From: Maribacter arenosus
Lineage (GTDB): Bacteria > Bacteroidota > Bacteroidia > Flavobacteriales > Flavobacteriaceae
Length of the DNA: 64,000 bases
Assembly (NCBI RefSeq): GCF_014610845.1
Contig: NZ_JABTCG010000002.1
Span: 434,001-498,000, forward strand
Direction of reading: 5' to 3'
A model generated the notes under the pieces. It saw nothing but the letters and a program-made list of their open reading frames with translations. It did not search any database and had not been told where the DNA came from. This document shows, piece after piece, positions 54,162 to 63,509 of this stretch (position 1 is the stretch's first letter; each line of letters begins with the position of its first letter). A program made the translations under genes and the position numbers.

Positions 54162-54896
54162 ATGATTAAATGGTTAGCGGCCATAGTCGGTTTTGCCATT
54201 AGGGGTTTTGCTGGAGCGATTATAGGATTTTTATTCGGCAGTTTTATCGATAGTCTTAGTGGTGGTGGTCGGTCTAGTACGGTTTTTAGGGACATGACCC
54301 GGTCCCAGGTTTCCCCGGCCGATTTTGAATTGAACCTACTCTCGCTCTGTTCCATTGTTATAAAATCGGATGGTTCTGTAAGCCAACGGGAATTGGATTA
54401 TGTACGCCAATATTTTGTTGCTACTTATGGCAAGGAAAAGGCCAATGCCATTTTTAGGACCTTTAACGAGATCAATAAAAAACATGAAATCTCCGCAGAA
54501 CGTATTTGTACGTATCTAAACCAAAGAACCCGTTATGAAGTGAGGTTGCAATTATTGCATTTCTTGTTTGGTATTGCCCAAGCCGATGGGGCGATACGAC
54601 CTCCCGAAATCAACAAAATAAGAGAGATAGCCCGATATTTAAGGGTGGCCCTACGTGATTTTGAAAGTATCATGGCCATGTTCATAAAGTCTGGCGACAA
54701 TGCCTATAAAATTTTGGAAATCGATAAAACGGCAACCGAAGATGAGATTAAGAAGGCCTATAGGACCATGGCAAAAAAATATCATCCGGATCGGGTGAAT
54801 ACAGAGAATGAAGCCATAAAAAAAGGGGCCGAAGAGAAGTTCAAGGAGGTTCAAAAGGCCTATGAACAAATACAACAGGAAAGGGGAATGGTATAG
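54162..54896 (+). CDS. TerB/DnaJ-domain protein (DjlA-like)
   Basis: 244 aa. An N-terminal glycine-rich membrane segment ([21 protein letters not shown]) is followed by a TerB-like helical domain (about residues 55-165) and a C-terminal J domain with the HPD motif in [10 protein letters not shown]. The order matches DjlA-type membrane co-chaperones that stimulate DnaK. The start follows a well-matched promoter. Confidence 0.88.
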   Translation: MIKWLAAIVGFAIRGFAGAIIGFLFGSFIDSLSGGGRSSTVFRDMTRSQVSPADFELNLLSLCSIVIKSDGSVSQRELDYVRQYFVATYGKEKANAIFRTFNEINKKHEISAERICTYLNQRTRYEVRLQLLHFLFGIAQADGAIRPPEINKIREIARYLRVALRDFESIMAMFIKSGDNAYKILEIDKTATEDEIKKAYRTMAKKYHPDRVNTENEAIKKGAEEKFKEVQKAYEQIQQERGMV

Positions 54897-54941
54897 TATG
54901 CCGCTATATGTTGTCAAAGTTAAATCATCCTCTCTATAGTT

Positions 54942-54983
54942 ATGGAACATACCAAAGACAAAGAAACCAATAGCAAGGACTAA
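54942..54983 (+). CDS. Possible 13-aa leader peptide
   Basis: MEHTKDKETNSKD, whose TAA abuts the ATG of the HupE gene (TAAATG). May couple translation to HupE or be chance. No other support. Confidence 0.2.
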   Translation: MEHTKDKETNSKD

Positions 54984-55589
54984 ATGGAAAATATCTGGTT
55001 TTATATCAAATTGGGGCTTAATCATGTGTTGGACCTTTCGGCCTATGACCATATTCTGTTTTTGGTCGCATTGAGTGTGCCATTTACTTTTAGAAGCTGG
55101 AAGAAATTACTGGTGTTGGTCTCAATATTCACCTTTACACATTGTCTTTCCTTGGGGTTGTCGGTTTATGGGATAGCGGTTGTGGACACTGCATTGATAG
55201 AATTTTTCATCCCGATTACTATCCTATTTACGGCACTTCTCAATTTGGTCTTTGTTTTATTCAAACCCGAAAGCACTACCGATGAAAGTGCCATCTTTGG
55301 ATTTGTACTTTCTATTTTATTTACCTCTTTCTTTGGTCTGATCCATGGTTTTGGGTTCAGCAATTATTTTAAGATGCTCATGTCGGGGGAAGAAGAAAAA
55401 TTGTCCCCCTTGTTAGGTTTTGCCACGGGTATTGAATTATCACAACTTATTATTGTATTGGCCGTACTTGCCCTTGCTTATGTCTTGCTGTCGAAATTTA
55501 ACGTAAAACAGGACCATTTTATCAAAATTGCCTCAATATTGATCATACTCATCACAATACCCTTGCTCATTGCTACGTTTCCTTGGTAG
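54984..55589 (+). CDS. HupE/UreJ family membrane protein
   Basis: 201 aa with about six transmembrane segments. LNHVLDLSAYDHILFLVAL, FTFTHCLSLGLSVYG and FGLIHGFGFSNYF contain the conserved histidines of HupE/UreJ-type nickel- or metal-permease-like proteins. No hydrogenase or urease genes are nearby, so the substrate is unknown. Confidence 0.85.
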   Translation: MENIWFYIKLGLNHVLDLSAYDHILFLVALSVPFTFRSWKKLLVLVSIFTFTHCLSLGLSVYGIAVVDTALIEFFIPITILFTALLNLVFVLFKPESTTDESAIFGFVLSILFTSFFGLIHGFGFSNYFKMLMSGEEEKLSPLLGFATGIELSQLIIVLAVLALAYVLLSKFNVKQDHFIKIASILIILITIPLLIATFPW

Positions 55590-55679
55590 GTTAATGTTAA
55601 TTTTGTCCTATAGTATTGTCAGGCTTTTATAAAGCGGGTATCTTAGTCCCCCTATAAAGAATGGGTTGTTATAGTTGAT

Positions 55680-56120
55680 ATGAAGAAATCCAAACAAGAA
55701 AAATATGATAGGGCCTATTTGAGAATGGCCCAGGAATGGGGTAAATTATCATATTGCCAACGCAAACAGGTGGGGGCGATAGTGGTAAAAGATCGTATGA
55801 TCATCTCTGATGGCTATAATGGTACCCCAACGGGTTTTGAGAATATTTGTGAAGACGAGGAAGGATATACAAAATGGTATGTGCTTCATGCAGAGGCCAA
55901 TGCCATTTCCAAAGTAGCTTCCTCCACCCAGTCCTGTGAAGGGGCTACCCTTTACATTACCCTCTCCCCTTGTAGGGAATGCAGTAAGTTGATCCATCAA
56001 TCTGGCATAAAACGTGTAGTATATAAAATTGGATACAAAGACACCTCGGGATTGGAATTTTTGGAAAAAGCGGGGGTTGAATTGGTTCATATGCCTATCA
56101 TCGAGGAATCGATGGTATAA
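55680..56120 (+). CDS. dCMP deaminase family protein
   Basis: 146 aa zinc-dependent cytidine/deoxycytidylate deaminase. HAEANAISK supplies the zinc His and catalytic Glu; SPCRECSKLIHQSGI supplies the two Cys ligands. Converts dCMP to dUMP for thymidylate synthesis. Followed by an S41 protease 12 nt downstream, a common Flavobacteriia pairing. Confidence 0.92.
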   Translation: MKKSKQEKYDRAYLRMAQEWGKLSYCQRKQVGAIVVKDRMIISDGYNGTPTGFENICEDEEGYTKWYVLHAEANAISKVASSTQSCEGATLYITLSPCRECSKLIHQSGIKRVVYKIGYKDTSGLEFLEKAGVELVHMPIIEESMV

Positions 56121-56132
56121 ATATTATAAATT

Positions 56133-57758
56133 TTGAAAAAAAATTACGGTTACATATTACCCACGATTATTGCAGCAGCCTTGGCGATAGGTGTTTTCGT
56201 TGGTGGAAAACTTCATTTTAATGATTCGCCCGAAAGACTGTTCACTACAAATTCGAAAAAGGACAAGCTCAACCGGTTGATAGACTATATCGATTATGAA
56301 TATGTTGATGATATCGACACGGACAGTATCGTCGATGTTACGGTGAACAATATTCTTGAGAAATTGGACCCCCATTCCGTTTACATCCCCAAACGTGAAA
56401 TGAATCAGGTTTCAGAGAACATGAAGGGGGATTTTGTAGGCATCGGGATAAATTTTTACCCCTATAGGGATACCATATCCGTTATACGCACAATAGCCAA
56501 TGGCCCGAGTTTTTTAAAAGGCATTTTACCCGGTGACCGTATTCTGATGGCAGACAATGACACCTTGTTCGGCAAGAACATGGCCAACGATAATATCGTT
56601 AAAAAGTTAAAGGGGGAAAAAGGATCCTATGTTGAGCTTACCGTGTATCGTAAAAGTGAGAACAAGACCTTCAAGGTCATGGTCAGAAGGGATATAGTTC
56701 CTATCAAAAGCGTCGAGTCTTATTATATGATGACCCCAAAAATGGGATATATAAAAGTGAATCGATTTGCGGAATCCACATTTCGTGAATTCAAGGAAGC
56801 CCTGAAAGAGCTAAGGAAACAAGGAGCAGAAAAACTTACCTTGGATTTAAGGGATAACCCCGGGGGCTATCTAGGTATAGCGGAGCAGATGGCCGATGAG
56901 TTTTTGGAAGACGGTAAATTAATCCTCTATACCAAGAACAAAAAAGGAAGAATAGACAAGATTTTTGCCACCGATAAAGGCAGTTTTGAAGATAAGCCCA
57001 TCTATGTATTGATCAATGAACGTTCCGCATCGGCCAGTGAGATAATCGCTGGCGCCCTACAGGATAACGATATCGGAACCATTGTGGGTCGCCGTTCTTT
57101 TGGGAAAGGCCTTGTGCAGCGCGAAATGGATTTAGGGGATGGTTCTGCCGTTCGCTTAACGGTTTCAAGATATTATACCCCAACCGGACGAAGCATACAG
57201 CGCACCTATGAAAATGGCAATAAGGATTATTATAAGAGATTTACCGATAGATATCATAATGGTGAGTTGGTCTCTGTAGATAGTATTAAAGTGGCAGACT
57301 CCCTAAAGTTTACCACGCCTAAAGGCCGTGTTGTGTATGGTGGCGGAGGTATTATCCCGGACGTATTCGTGCCCATAGGTTCCAATGAGGAAGAGGCGGT
57401 CGAAAGTATGGATAGTCTAGGTTTTCTATCGTTCTTTGTTTTCGAATATTTAGATGAAGATCGCAACCGATTTGCCGATATTTCCGAAGAGGAATTTATA
57501 AACGACTATAGGGTAGATGACATTCTCTTTGAGCGGTTTGTTGATTATTCGGTCAACCGGGGTCTGAAAATGGATTTCTACGATTTTGAGGATCCGCTTA
57601 AACGCTATATAAAAGCGGCCTTGGCCGAACAATTGTTCGGGGCAAACACCCATGCCAAAATAAAAGGTTCGGTAGATGCCATGCTCAAAAAGGTTTTGGA
57701 ATTGAACCAACCCACAATAAGGCAAGCTGAAGCCGATGAAATCGAGGCCACCAATTAA
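56133..57758 (+). CDS. S41 family C-terminal processing peptidase
   Basis: 541 aa; TTG start giving MKKNYGYILPTIIAAALAIG, a membrane anchor or signal. A PDZ domain (about residues 85-170, MKGDFVGIGINFYP, GILPGDRIL) precedes the peptidase core with the catalytic Ser in NERSASASEIIAGAL and Lys in RRSFGKGLVQ. Periplasmic Ctp-type serine protease. Ends in a 4-bp convergent overlap with a small membrane-protein gene. Confidence 0.92.
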   Translation: MKKNYGYILPTIIAAALAIGVFVGGKLHFNDSPERLFTTNSKKDKLNRLIDYIDYEYVDDIDTDSIVDVTVNNILEKLDPHSVYIPKREMNQVSENMKGDFVGIGINFYPYRDTISVIRTIANGPSFLKGILPGDRILMADNDTLFGKNMANDNIVKKLKGEKGSYVELTVYRKSENKTFKVMVRRDIVPIKSVESYYMMTPKMGYIKVNRFAESTFREFKEALKELRKQGAEKLTLDLRDNPGGYLGIAEQMADEFLEDGKLILYTKNKKGRIDKIFATDKGSFEDKPIYVLINERSASASEIIAGALQDNDIGTIVGRRSFGKGLVQREMDLGDGSAVRLTVSRYYTPTGRSIQRTYENGNKDYYKRFTDRYHNGELVSVDSIKVADSLKFTTPKGRVVYGGGGIIPDVFVPIGSNEEEAVESMDSLGFLSFFVFEYLDEDRNRFADISEEEFINDYRVDDILFERFVDYSVNRGLKMDFYDFEDPLKRYIKAALAEQLFGANTHAKIKGSVDAMLKKVLELNQPTIRQAEADEIEATN

Positions 57759-57958
57759 TCCTCGTCGATCTTCTTTTGTATTTTTTTGGAGGTCAGGAAA
57801 ATCAACAACAATATTATAGCACAGAGTGCGGCCAAAATGCCAATAAGCGCTATGACACTATTCCCTTTAAAAGGGTTATTGAAATCTATAAAGGTTACAT
57901 TGTAACCTATAAGCACGATAGCCAAAACAATTAATATGACGGTAATATTTTTGCCCAT
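57755..57958 (-). CDS. Small two-TM membrane protein
   Basis: 67 aa with two hydrophobic helices (ITVILIVLAIVLIGYNVTF and VIALIGILAALCAIILLLIFL) and a charged tail KKIQKKIDED. Starts 3 nt after the marC stop, so it is probably the second gene of a marC operon. Family unknown. Confidence 0.65.
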   Translation of the reverse strand: MGKNITVILIVLAIVLIGYNVTFIDFNNPFKGNSVIALIGILAALCAIILLLIFLTSKKIQKKIDED

Positions 57959-57961
57959 TTT

Positions 57962-58540
57962 TTAAAATAATGCATAAATGTTGGCAGTGAAAAGCTTTAC
58001 CGCAATGGCCAATAAGACTACCCCGAATACTTTTCGAATAACACTGATCCCGTTTTTGCCAAGAAATCTTTCAATACGCTTCGATGATTTTAAAACGAGA
58101 TAAACAAAGATAATGTTTATGACTATGGCCACAATAATATTTTCAACCTCAAATTCCGCCCTGAGCGATAACAATGAGGTCATAGTTCCCGCACCGGCTA
58201 TTAAGGGGAAGGCAATGGGCACGATAGAGGCGCTTTCGGGGGCATCATCCCGGTACAAGGTAATACCCAAGATCATTTCTATGGCGAGGAAAAAGATAAT
58301 AAAAGAACCCGCAACGGCAAATGAATACACATCGATACCGATCAAATTCAGGATTTCCTTGCCCACAAAAAGAAAGGCGATCATGATCAAGCCTGCCACA
58401 ACCGAGGCTTTGCCCGATTGAATATGGCCAACCTTATTGCGGAGGCCAATGATAATAGGGATGCTACCTATAATATCGATTACTGCAAAAAGCACCATGC
58501 CCGAGGTGGCGATTTCCTTTATGTTTAAATGCAATTCCAT
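57962..58540 (-). CDS. MarC family membrane protein
   Basis: 192 aa with six hydrophobic segments. VIDIIGSIPIIIGLRNK and VPIAFPLIAGAGTMTSLL are MarC (UPF0056) signatures. The role is unknown; earlier claims about antibiotic resistance were not confirmed. Divergent from the DUF3109 gene. Confidence 0.9.
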   Translation of the reverse strand: MELHLNIKEIATSGMVLFAVIDIIGSIPIIIGLRNKVGHIQSGKASVVAGLIMIAFLFVGKEILNLIGIDVYSFAVAGSFIIFFLAIEMILGITLYRDDAPESASIVPIAFPLIAGAGTMTSLLSLRAEFEVENIIVAIVINIIFVYLVLKSSKRIERFLGKNGISVIRKVFGVVLLAIAVKLFTANIYALF

Positions 58541-58640
58541 AATGCCCGTTTTTTAAACAATTGGCAAATCTACGTTAAGTAGTTAGAAATTAAGGATTCT
58601 TTGGTGGATTTTTATGGATTTTAATCTAAGGGCAAAACCC

Positions 58641-58648
58641 TATCTTTG
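58641..58648 (+). promoter_or_regulatory. TATCTTTG -7 box of the DUF3109 gene
   Basis: Exact TAnnTTTG match, 18 nt before ATG 58667. It overlaps the TTG at 58646, arguing that this TTG is not the start. Confidence 0.55.
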
Positions 58649-58666
58649 AACGCAAAAATAAAGGGT

Positions 58667-59239
58667 ATGTTCCAACTGGGTAAAACCATAGTGTCCGAGG
58701 AAATTATAGAGAACGATTTTGTCTGCAATCTTACGGCTTGCAAAGGGGGCTGTTGCGTAGACGGCAATGCCGGGGCTCCCATTGAGGATGGGGAAACGGA
58801 AATCCTCGTTGATATTTACAACGATGTAAAACCTTTTCTTCGCCCAGAGGGTATTGCGGCCATTGAAGAACAAGGTGCTTTTGTAAAAGGTGAAGATGGC
58901 GAATGGGAAACGACCTTAGTGAACAACAGTGAATGCGCATATGTCATTTTTACCGATAACCAAATCGCCAAATGTGGTATCGAAGAAGCGTATAACCAAG
59001 GCGCCATCTCCTGGAAAAAGCCGATATCATGCCATTTGTACCCTGTACGTGTCAAGGAATATACCAAGTTTACCGGCGTTAATTACCACAAATGGCACAT
59101 TTGCAATCCGGCATGTGAACTAGGGGAAAGCTTGAAAGTGCCCGTATATAAGTTTGTGAAAGAAGCCTTGATACGAAAATTCGGGGAAGACTGGTATGCC
59201 GAATTGGAACAAATCGCCGCCCAACATACTGGGGCTTGA
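58667..59239 (+). CDS. DUF3109 family protein
   Basis: 190 aa from ATG 58667. Cys-rich N-terminal segment (DFVCNLTACKGGCCVDGNAG) and later SCHLYPVRV, KWHICNPACELGESL are typical of DUF3109, a YkgJ-like Cys cluster protein that may bind zinc or an Fe-S cluster. Function unknown. Convergent with the LytS-type kinase. Confidence 0.88.
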   Translation: MFQLGKTIVSEEIIENDFVCNLTACKGGCCVDGNAGAPIEDGETEILVDIYNDVKPFLRPEGIAAIEEQGAFVKGEDGEWETTLVNNSECAYVIFTDNQIAKCGIEEAYNQGAISWKKPISCHLYPVRVKEYTKFTGVNYHKWHICNPACELGESLKVPVYKFVKEALIRKFGEDWYAELEQIAAQHTGA

Positions 59240-59248
59240 AAACAGGCT

Positions 59249-61174
59249 CTAAATCGTAGGTAGGTGTAAAACTACCCTGGTCCCCGTCGCATTTTTATCC
59301 TCGTCGAACAAATCAATAATGGTGACATCAAAAGTATTCTGATAATCCCTGGCAAAATTGGCGAGTCGCTCTTTGGTAATCTCCAAACCAACGGATTTCC
59401 GTTTTAACACCTTGCTCTCTTTTATGATTTCCGCGGCATCCCTGCCAACGCCATTGTCGGTGATACTGATGTCTATAAAATTTTTATTCCCTTTGCTAAT
59501 ATGTAGATCGATGTTTTTTTCGCCCTCTTTTGAGGAGAGTCCATGCCAAATGGCATTTTCCAAAAAAGGTTGAAGGATCAATGATGGAATTTTTATGGTA
59601 TGGATATCGATATCGTCGTCAATGGAGATCTTGAAGTTAATCTCATTAGAAAAACGGATGTTTTCGATATTCATGTACAGCTCAACGGTTTCGAGTTCTT
59701 CGGCCAATGAAATCTCTTTCAAAGAAGAGGCCTCTAGGATTTTTCGAACCAATTTGGAAAACTTATTCAAGTAATGTACCGCATTCTTTTTGTCGTTATT
59801 AATAATGTACAACTTAATGCTATTCAATGAGTTGAACAAAAAATGGGGGTTCATTTGACTACGAAGCATCGCCTGCTCTAAAGTCAACAGCTTCTTATCG
59901 TTCTTAAGTTGGTATTGCCTATAAAGAATGTAAAAAACACCTGTTAAAAATATCAGGGCCAAACCACCGATCAACAACCTCGTTTGGTTTTTTCGAAGTT
60001 TTAATTTTACGATTTCGTAATCTTTATTGATTATCGCTATTTCATTGTTCTTCTTTTCAATATTGTAACGACTTATCATATCGCCAACATATCGCAAGTT
60101 GCGTTCGTTAACCGTTTTCTCTTCAAATTCCTGGGCCAGTTTGTAACGGGCCAATGCTTCCTTATGATCGCCTTGTTTTTCGGCCAGCGATGACAAATAG
60201 GAATTTGCAAGTGATATATTGGTGGGAAGATTGTACTCTTCTGCGATGGCAAGGCCTTTCTCAAGATTCTCTTTTGCCTTTGCCGGGTTCTCCTTCAGCA
60301 TGTATGCCCGTCCAAGATTCAAATAAATTCCTGAGGTAAGGTATTTGTCCCCTAACTCTTGGGAAGCGTGCAGGGCAGGTTCCAATATATCCAAGGCATC
60401 GTCCAATTTCCGCTGTAGAATATAAACATGTGCGATACTGTTTTTGCAGATTACCTTCCCCATATCGCTGTTGATCTCTTCGTTATAGGCCAATGACGTT
60501 CTATAGCTATTGAGCGCATCTTCCAATTTGCCCTGCATTTCCTGGCATTCACCAATGTTTTGGTGGTTGATGGCAAGGCCTAACGTATTGCCCAATTCCG
60601 CTTCGAGTTCCAAAGATCTTCGAAATTGTTCTATGGCCAAATCATATTGTTCAAGGGTTTGGTAAATATTCCCTATACCATTCAAGGAAACATTGATGCT
60701 CCTTTTTAGTCCCTCCGAAGGATTTTTCACGGTTTCGGCAAGGGCAAGGGCTTCTTGATTATAATCCAAGGCCGATTTTATGGCATCCCTTCTTCGATGT
60801 ACCACACTGAGCATATTCAAACTATAGACCTTGAATTCCAAATTATCACCTTTGTTGGCAGCCTCCAAAGCCTCCTGATGTAGTCGAATGGCCTGTGAAA
60901 ATCGTGAAAAGCCCCTATACCTTCTGCCTAATTGATTAAGGGCGTACGCTTGTCCGCTATAATAATTTTGGGCAACAGCTTCTTTGGCAAAGTATCGCAT
61001 CAAGGTAGTGTCCTTTCTCGAAGGTCGTACAGCCGCATCGATCTCTGCATAGGTCCTTGGGCGGACTTTAATAAGGCTGTCAATGGTTGCTTTAAAGGAA
61101 TCTGTTATGTTTTGGGCAATCCCTAGTTGGGAGCAAAGGAAAAAACAGAAAAATACGTATTTCCATTTACCCAT
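59249..61174 (-). CDS. TPR-containing LytS-type sensor histidine kinase
   Basis: 641 aa from ATG 61174, which gives signal MGKWKYVFFCFFLCSQLG; ATG 61219 is possible but yields an odd leader. Tetratricopeptide repeats span about residues 70-370, followed by a coiled region, a TM segment (LLIGGLALIFLTGVFYILY) and the His_kinase domain with QMNPHFLFNSLNS (phospho-His) and a HATPase with ITDNGVGRDAAEI. Pairs with the LytTR regulator directly upstream (spacing 8 nt to the alternative start). Confidence 0.9.
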   Translation of the reverse strand: MGKWKYVFFCFFLCSQLGIAQNITDSFKATIDSLIKVRPRTYAEIDAAVRPSRKDTTLMRYFAKEAVAQNYYSGQAYALNQLGRRYRGFSRFSQAIRLHQEALEAANKGDNLEFKVYSLNMLSVVHRRRDAIKSALDYNQEALALAETVKNPSEGLKRSINVSLNGIGNIYQTLEQYDLAIEQFRRSLELEAELGNTLGLAINHQNIGECQEMQGKLEDALNSYRTSLAYNEEINSDMGKVICKNSIAHVYILQRKLDDALDILEPALHASQELGDKYLTSGIYLNLGRAYMLKENPAKAKENLEKGLAIAEEYNLPTNISLANSYLSSLAEKQGDHKEALARYKLAQEFEEKTVNERNLRYVGDMISRYNIEKKNNEIAIINKDYEIVKLKLRKNQTRLLIGGLALIFLTGVFYILYRQYQLKNDKKLLTLEQAMLRSQMNPHFLFNSLNSIKLYIINNDKKNAVHYLNKFSKLVRKILEASSLKEISLAEELETVELYMNIENIRFSNEINFKISIDDDIDIHTIKIPSLILQPFLENAIWHGLSSKEGEKNIDLHISKGNKNFIDISITDNGVGRDAAEIIKESKVLKRKSVGLEITKERLANFARDYQNTFDVTIIDLFDEDKNATGTRVVLHLPTI

Positions 61175-61227
61175 AGAAATTGGTCCGAGATTCGTAAAAA
61201 AGAAGTTTTGGAAGAACATTAAAGCTT

Positions 61228-61962
61228 TTATATCATATCCAGAAAATCTGATTTTTTTTGTCTGGAGACCGGAATTTTATGGTTTGAGCTTAGAATCACA
61301 TACCCATCTGTCTTTAAGAACTCCTTTATTTTATGGAGATTAATGATGTATGAATTGTGGATCCTGAAAAAAGAATCGTCTGGTAATAGCTCGTTCACCT
61401 CCTTTAATTTTTTGGTCAACAATATTTTTTGGCCATCCGCAAGAAATATCGTGCTATAATTCCCGTCAGATTCGGCGTAAAGGATTTCATCACTTTCCAA
61501 AAAGAGCAATTTGCCATCGGTATTGAACGTGATTTTTTTATGATGCGTATTGGCATTGAAATTCAGGAGTATACGCTCCAAGCGTTCGGACGTATAATTT
61601 TTTGCATTGAATTTTTTGATTTTCACGATCGTCTCCTTAAGATCGTCGGTGTCAATGGGTTTTAGGAGATAATCAATAGCCTCATTTTTAAGCGCTTTTA
61701 TCGCATATTGGTTGTATGCCGTTGTAATTACGACCGGAAAATTCTTGTTGGTCAACTTTTGTATAAATTGAAAACCATCCATTGTGGGCATTTCTATGTC
61801 CAGGAAAAGACAATCGGGGGTGTTTTTATTCAGATACTCCAAAGCTTCAAAAGGGTCTGTAAAGGAGGCACTTACTTTAATTTCCTTGCTAAAGTTAGTT
61901 AGCTCCCAAGAAAGACTCTGGAGCGCTTTTATTTCGTCATCAACAATAATAGCTTCTAGCAT
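61228..61962 (-). CDS. LytTR family response regulator
   Basis: 244 aa. Receiver domain with acidic pocket AIIVDDE, phospho-Asp in CLFLDIEMPTMDGF, and Lys in YLLKPID. C-terminal LytTR DNA-binding domain (about residues 140-240; DEILYAESDGNYSTIFL, FFRIHNSYIINLHKI). Cognate of the TPR kinase that follows in the same operon. Confidence 0.93.
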   Translation of the reverse strand: MLEAIIVDDEIKALQSLSWELTNFSKEIKVSASFTDPFEALEYLNKNTPDCLFLDIEMPTMDGFQFIQKLTNKNFPVVITTAYNQYAIKALKNEAIDYLLKPIDTDDLKETIVKIKKFNAKNYTSERLERILLNFNANTHHKKITFNTDGKLLFLESDEILYAESDGNYSTIFLADGQKILLTKKLKEVNELLPDDSFFRIHNSYIINLHKIKEFLKTDGYVILSSNHKIPVSRQKKSDFLDMI

Positions 61963-62302
61963 AATGAAAAGTCGTATAGTAATATACTCAAATTTAAAAT
62001 TAAGTTGGGAGTATTCAACCGTTTTTGTGTCAATGGAAGTGATTTAAGTGTGATTGGTGGTTATTCAATTAAATACAGCATGGCAGCGTTTCAAGCTTAA
62101 TAGGTGTTGTATTTTCCTACAAATACCCTTGTGACGGGGCTGGTGAATTTTCTGATTGCCAATTATACATATTTTAACACCATTTATACATAATGTTATT
62201 AGCGAGTTAAATGCATCCAATAAATTAGTGCCATTAATTTTTGTTTTTGTTTCCCCCACATATCAATGTTTCAATGAACTGATAGGAATAAAAAACAGAC
62301 CC
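61963..62302. other. Intergenic region upstream of the LytTR operon
   Basis: 340 bp between divergent genes. No RNA gene or credible ORF other than the start of the small protein at 62303. Should contain promoters for both sides; I see no clear operator. Confidence 0.3.
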
Positions 62303-62461
62303 ATGAAAAAATGTATACTAATGTTCGCCTTATTGATAGCGGCGCTCATTGTTGCCGTATGGATGGAAAAAGACAGGAAAATTACGACCAATCCCGATGT
62401 GCTCATTAGCGAGAACCATGTTAAGAGTCCGTCTTTCGATTTACATGCAACTTCGGAGTAA
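62303..62461 (+). CDS. 52-aa single-pass membrane or exported protein
   Basis: ATG 62303 gives MKKCILMFALLIAALIVAVW, a signal anchor with an early Cys, then a charged tail (EKDRKITTNPDVLISENHV). The open frame extends upstream without a better start. Possible partner of the 187-aa protein 30 nt downstream. Function unknown. Confidence 0.5.
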   Translation: MKKCILMFALLIAALIVAVWMEKDRKITTNPDVLISENHVKSPSFDLHATSE

Positions 62462-62491
62462 ACCGGTTATTCAAATAGATAAAAAGCCCTA

Positions 62492-63055
62492 ATGATGAAT
62501 CACGACATCCTCAAATCTTACAAAATCGGATTTTGGTTCCTGATTCCGTTGTTTTTTATTACAAACTCGGATTTAGAACCAATAGCCAAGGCCAAGAAGA
62601 CCCAAGATGTTTTAGCAATGCGCGCCAATGGGGCATTTCAGGAACTGTTGGATGGCAGGGTTACCTTTGAAACCAGCAAGGGTATTGCGGACGAAGGCAC
62701 GCCTTATGCTTCTATATCCTTGAAATTTGAGTCAGAAGAGCAAAACCAGGAACAGCTTATGGGGTTTTATATTAAAAAACAGGACAATGCCAAGGAATTC
62801 ACTATAGGTGAGTACGAGTTATCAAAACACATCAAGGGGTTTCTGAACAATTTTGATGGGGTCTTTGGGTATGCCGATATCGAGTCATTGGGCGATAAAC
62901 CGTTGTTCGCCAAAAAGGGCAAATTGGTCATTACCCAAATAGATGCCGATAACATAAGAGGATATTTGAATGTACGTTTCAATGATAATGACAATAACGG
63001 TAATGCATTATTTGTCAAGGGTAATTTTCACGCCGTGAGCTATAGCGGGAAATGA
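62492..63055 (+). CDS. Exported hypothetical protein
   Basis: 187 aa. A weak signal or anchor (GFWFLIPLFFITNSDLEP) precedes a beta-rich domain with repeated strand-turn units (GRVTFETSKGIADEGTPY, GKLVITQIDADNIRGYLNVRF, GNALFVKGNFHAVSYSG). Strand pattern resembles small Bacteroidota calycin-like or DUF6252-like proteins; not confirmed. Follows the 52-aa ORF. Confidence 0.6.
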   Translation: MMNHDILKSYKIGFWFLIPLFFITNSDLEPIAKAKKTQDVLAMRANGAFQELLDGRVTFETSKGIADEGTPYASISLKFESEEQNQEQLMGFYIKKQDNAKEFTIGEYELSKHIKGFLNNFDGVFGYADIESLGDKPLFAKKGKLVITQIDADNIRGYLNVRFNDNDNNGNALFVKGNFHAVSYSGK

Positions 63056-63509
63056 TACAAAGTATCGATGTATAGAATTTATCGTATAAATTATGTATTT
63101 TTAAACATAACTATGATTAAAACACTAGACCAAATAGTAGAAAGTATATGATTAAATAAAATAACTGCCAATCAAAAAGGTACGGCTCAATAGGGTATGT
63201 CGATTACAAACATACGACTGTTATAGCAACAGCCTAACTGATGAGAACTGCATTTTGACCTTATGTCAATTACTTGATTTAAGCGTTGCTTGATTATGGG
63301 TTTCGGGGGAACTACCTAGATCAGCGCAAGATGTAGTCAAATTGATTTTGATTTATCAGAGGGCCGTACGGTTTGGCAGTATTTTAAAACACTACACTTA
63401 TTTAACACTTGCCAGATTTTTAATAATCTGGCTTTTTCATTTATTTCCTATAATAAATAGTTATTCAAATATCTTAACTTATACTTGTATAATGGTCTTT
63501 TAGATTTAT
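63056..63509. other. Non-coding stretch before the propeller sensor
   Basis: 454 bp without a credible ORF. It contains two small stem-loops (GTATGT...ACATAC near 63198 and CTGTT...AACAG near 63218) and, at the right, a clear terminator. The distance from the upstream stop (about 350 bp) is long for a simple 3' UTR, so an RNA element is possible. Confidence 0.35.
63411..63437 (+). terminator. Rho-independent terminator
   Basis: GCCAGATT (63411-63418) pairs with AATCTGGC (63425-63432), TTTAAT loop, then five Ts. Confidence 0.8.
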
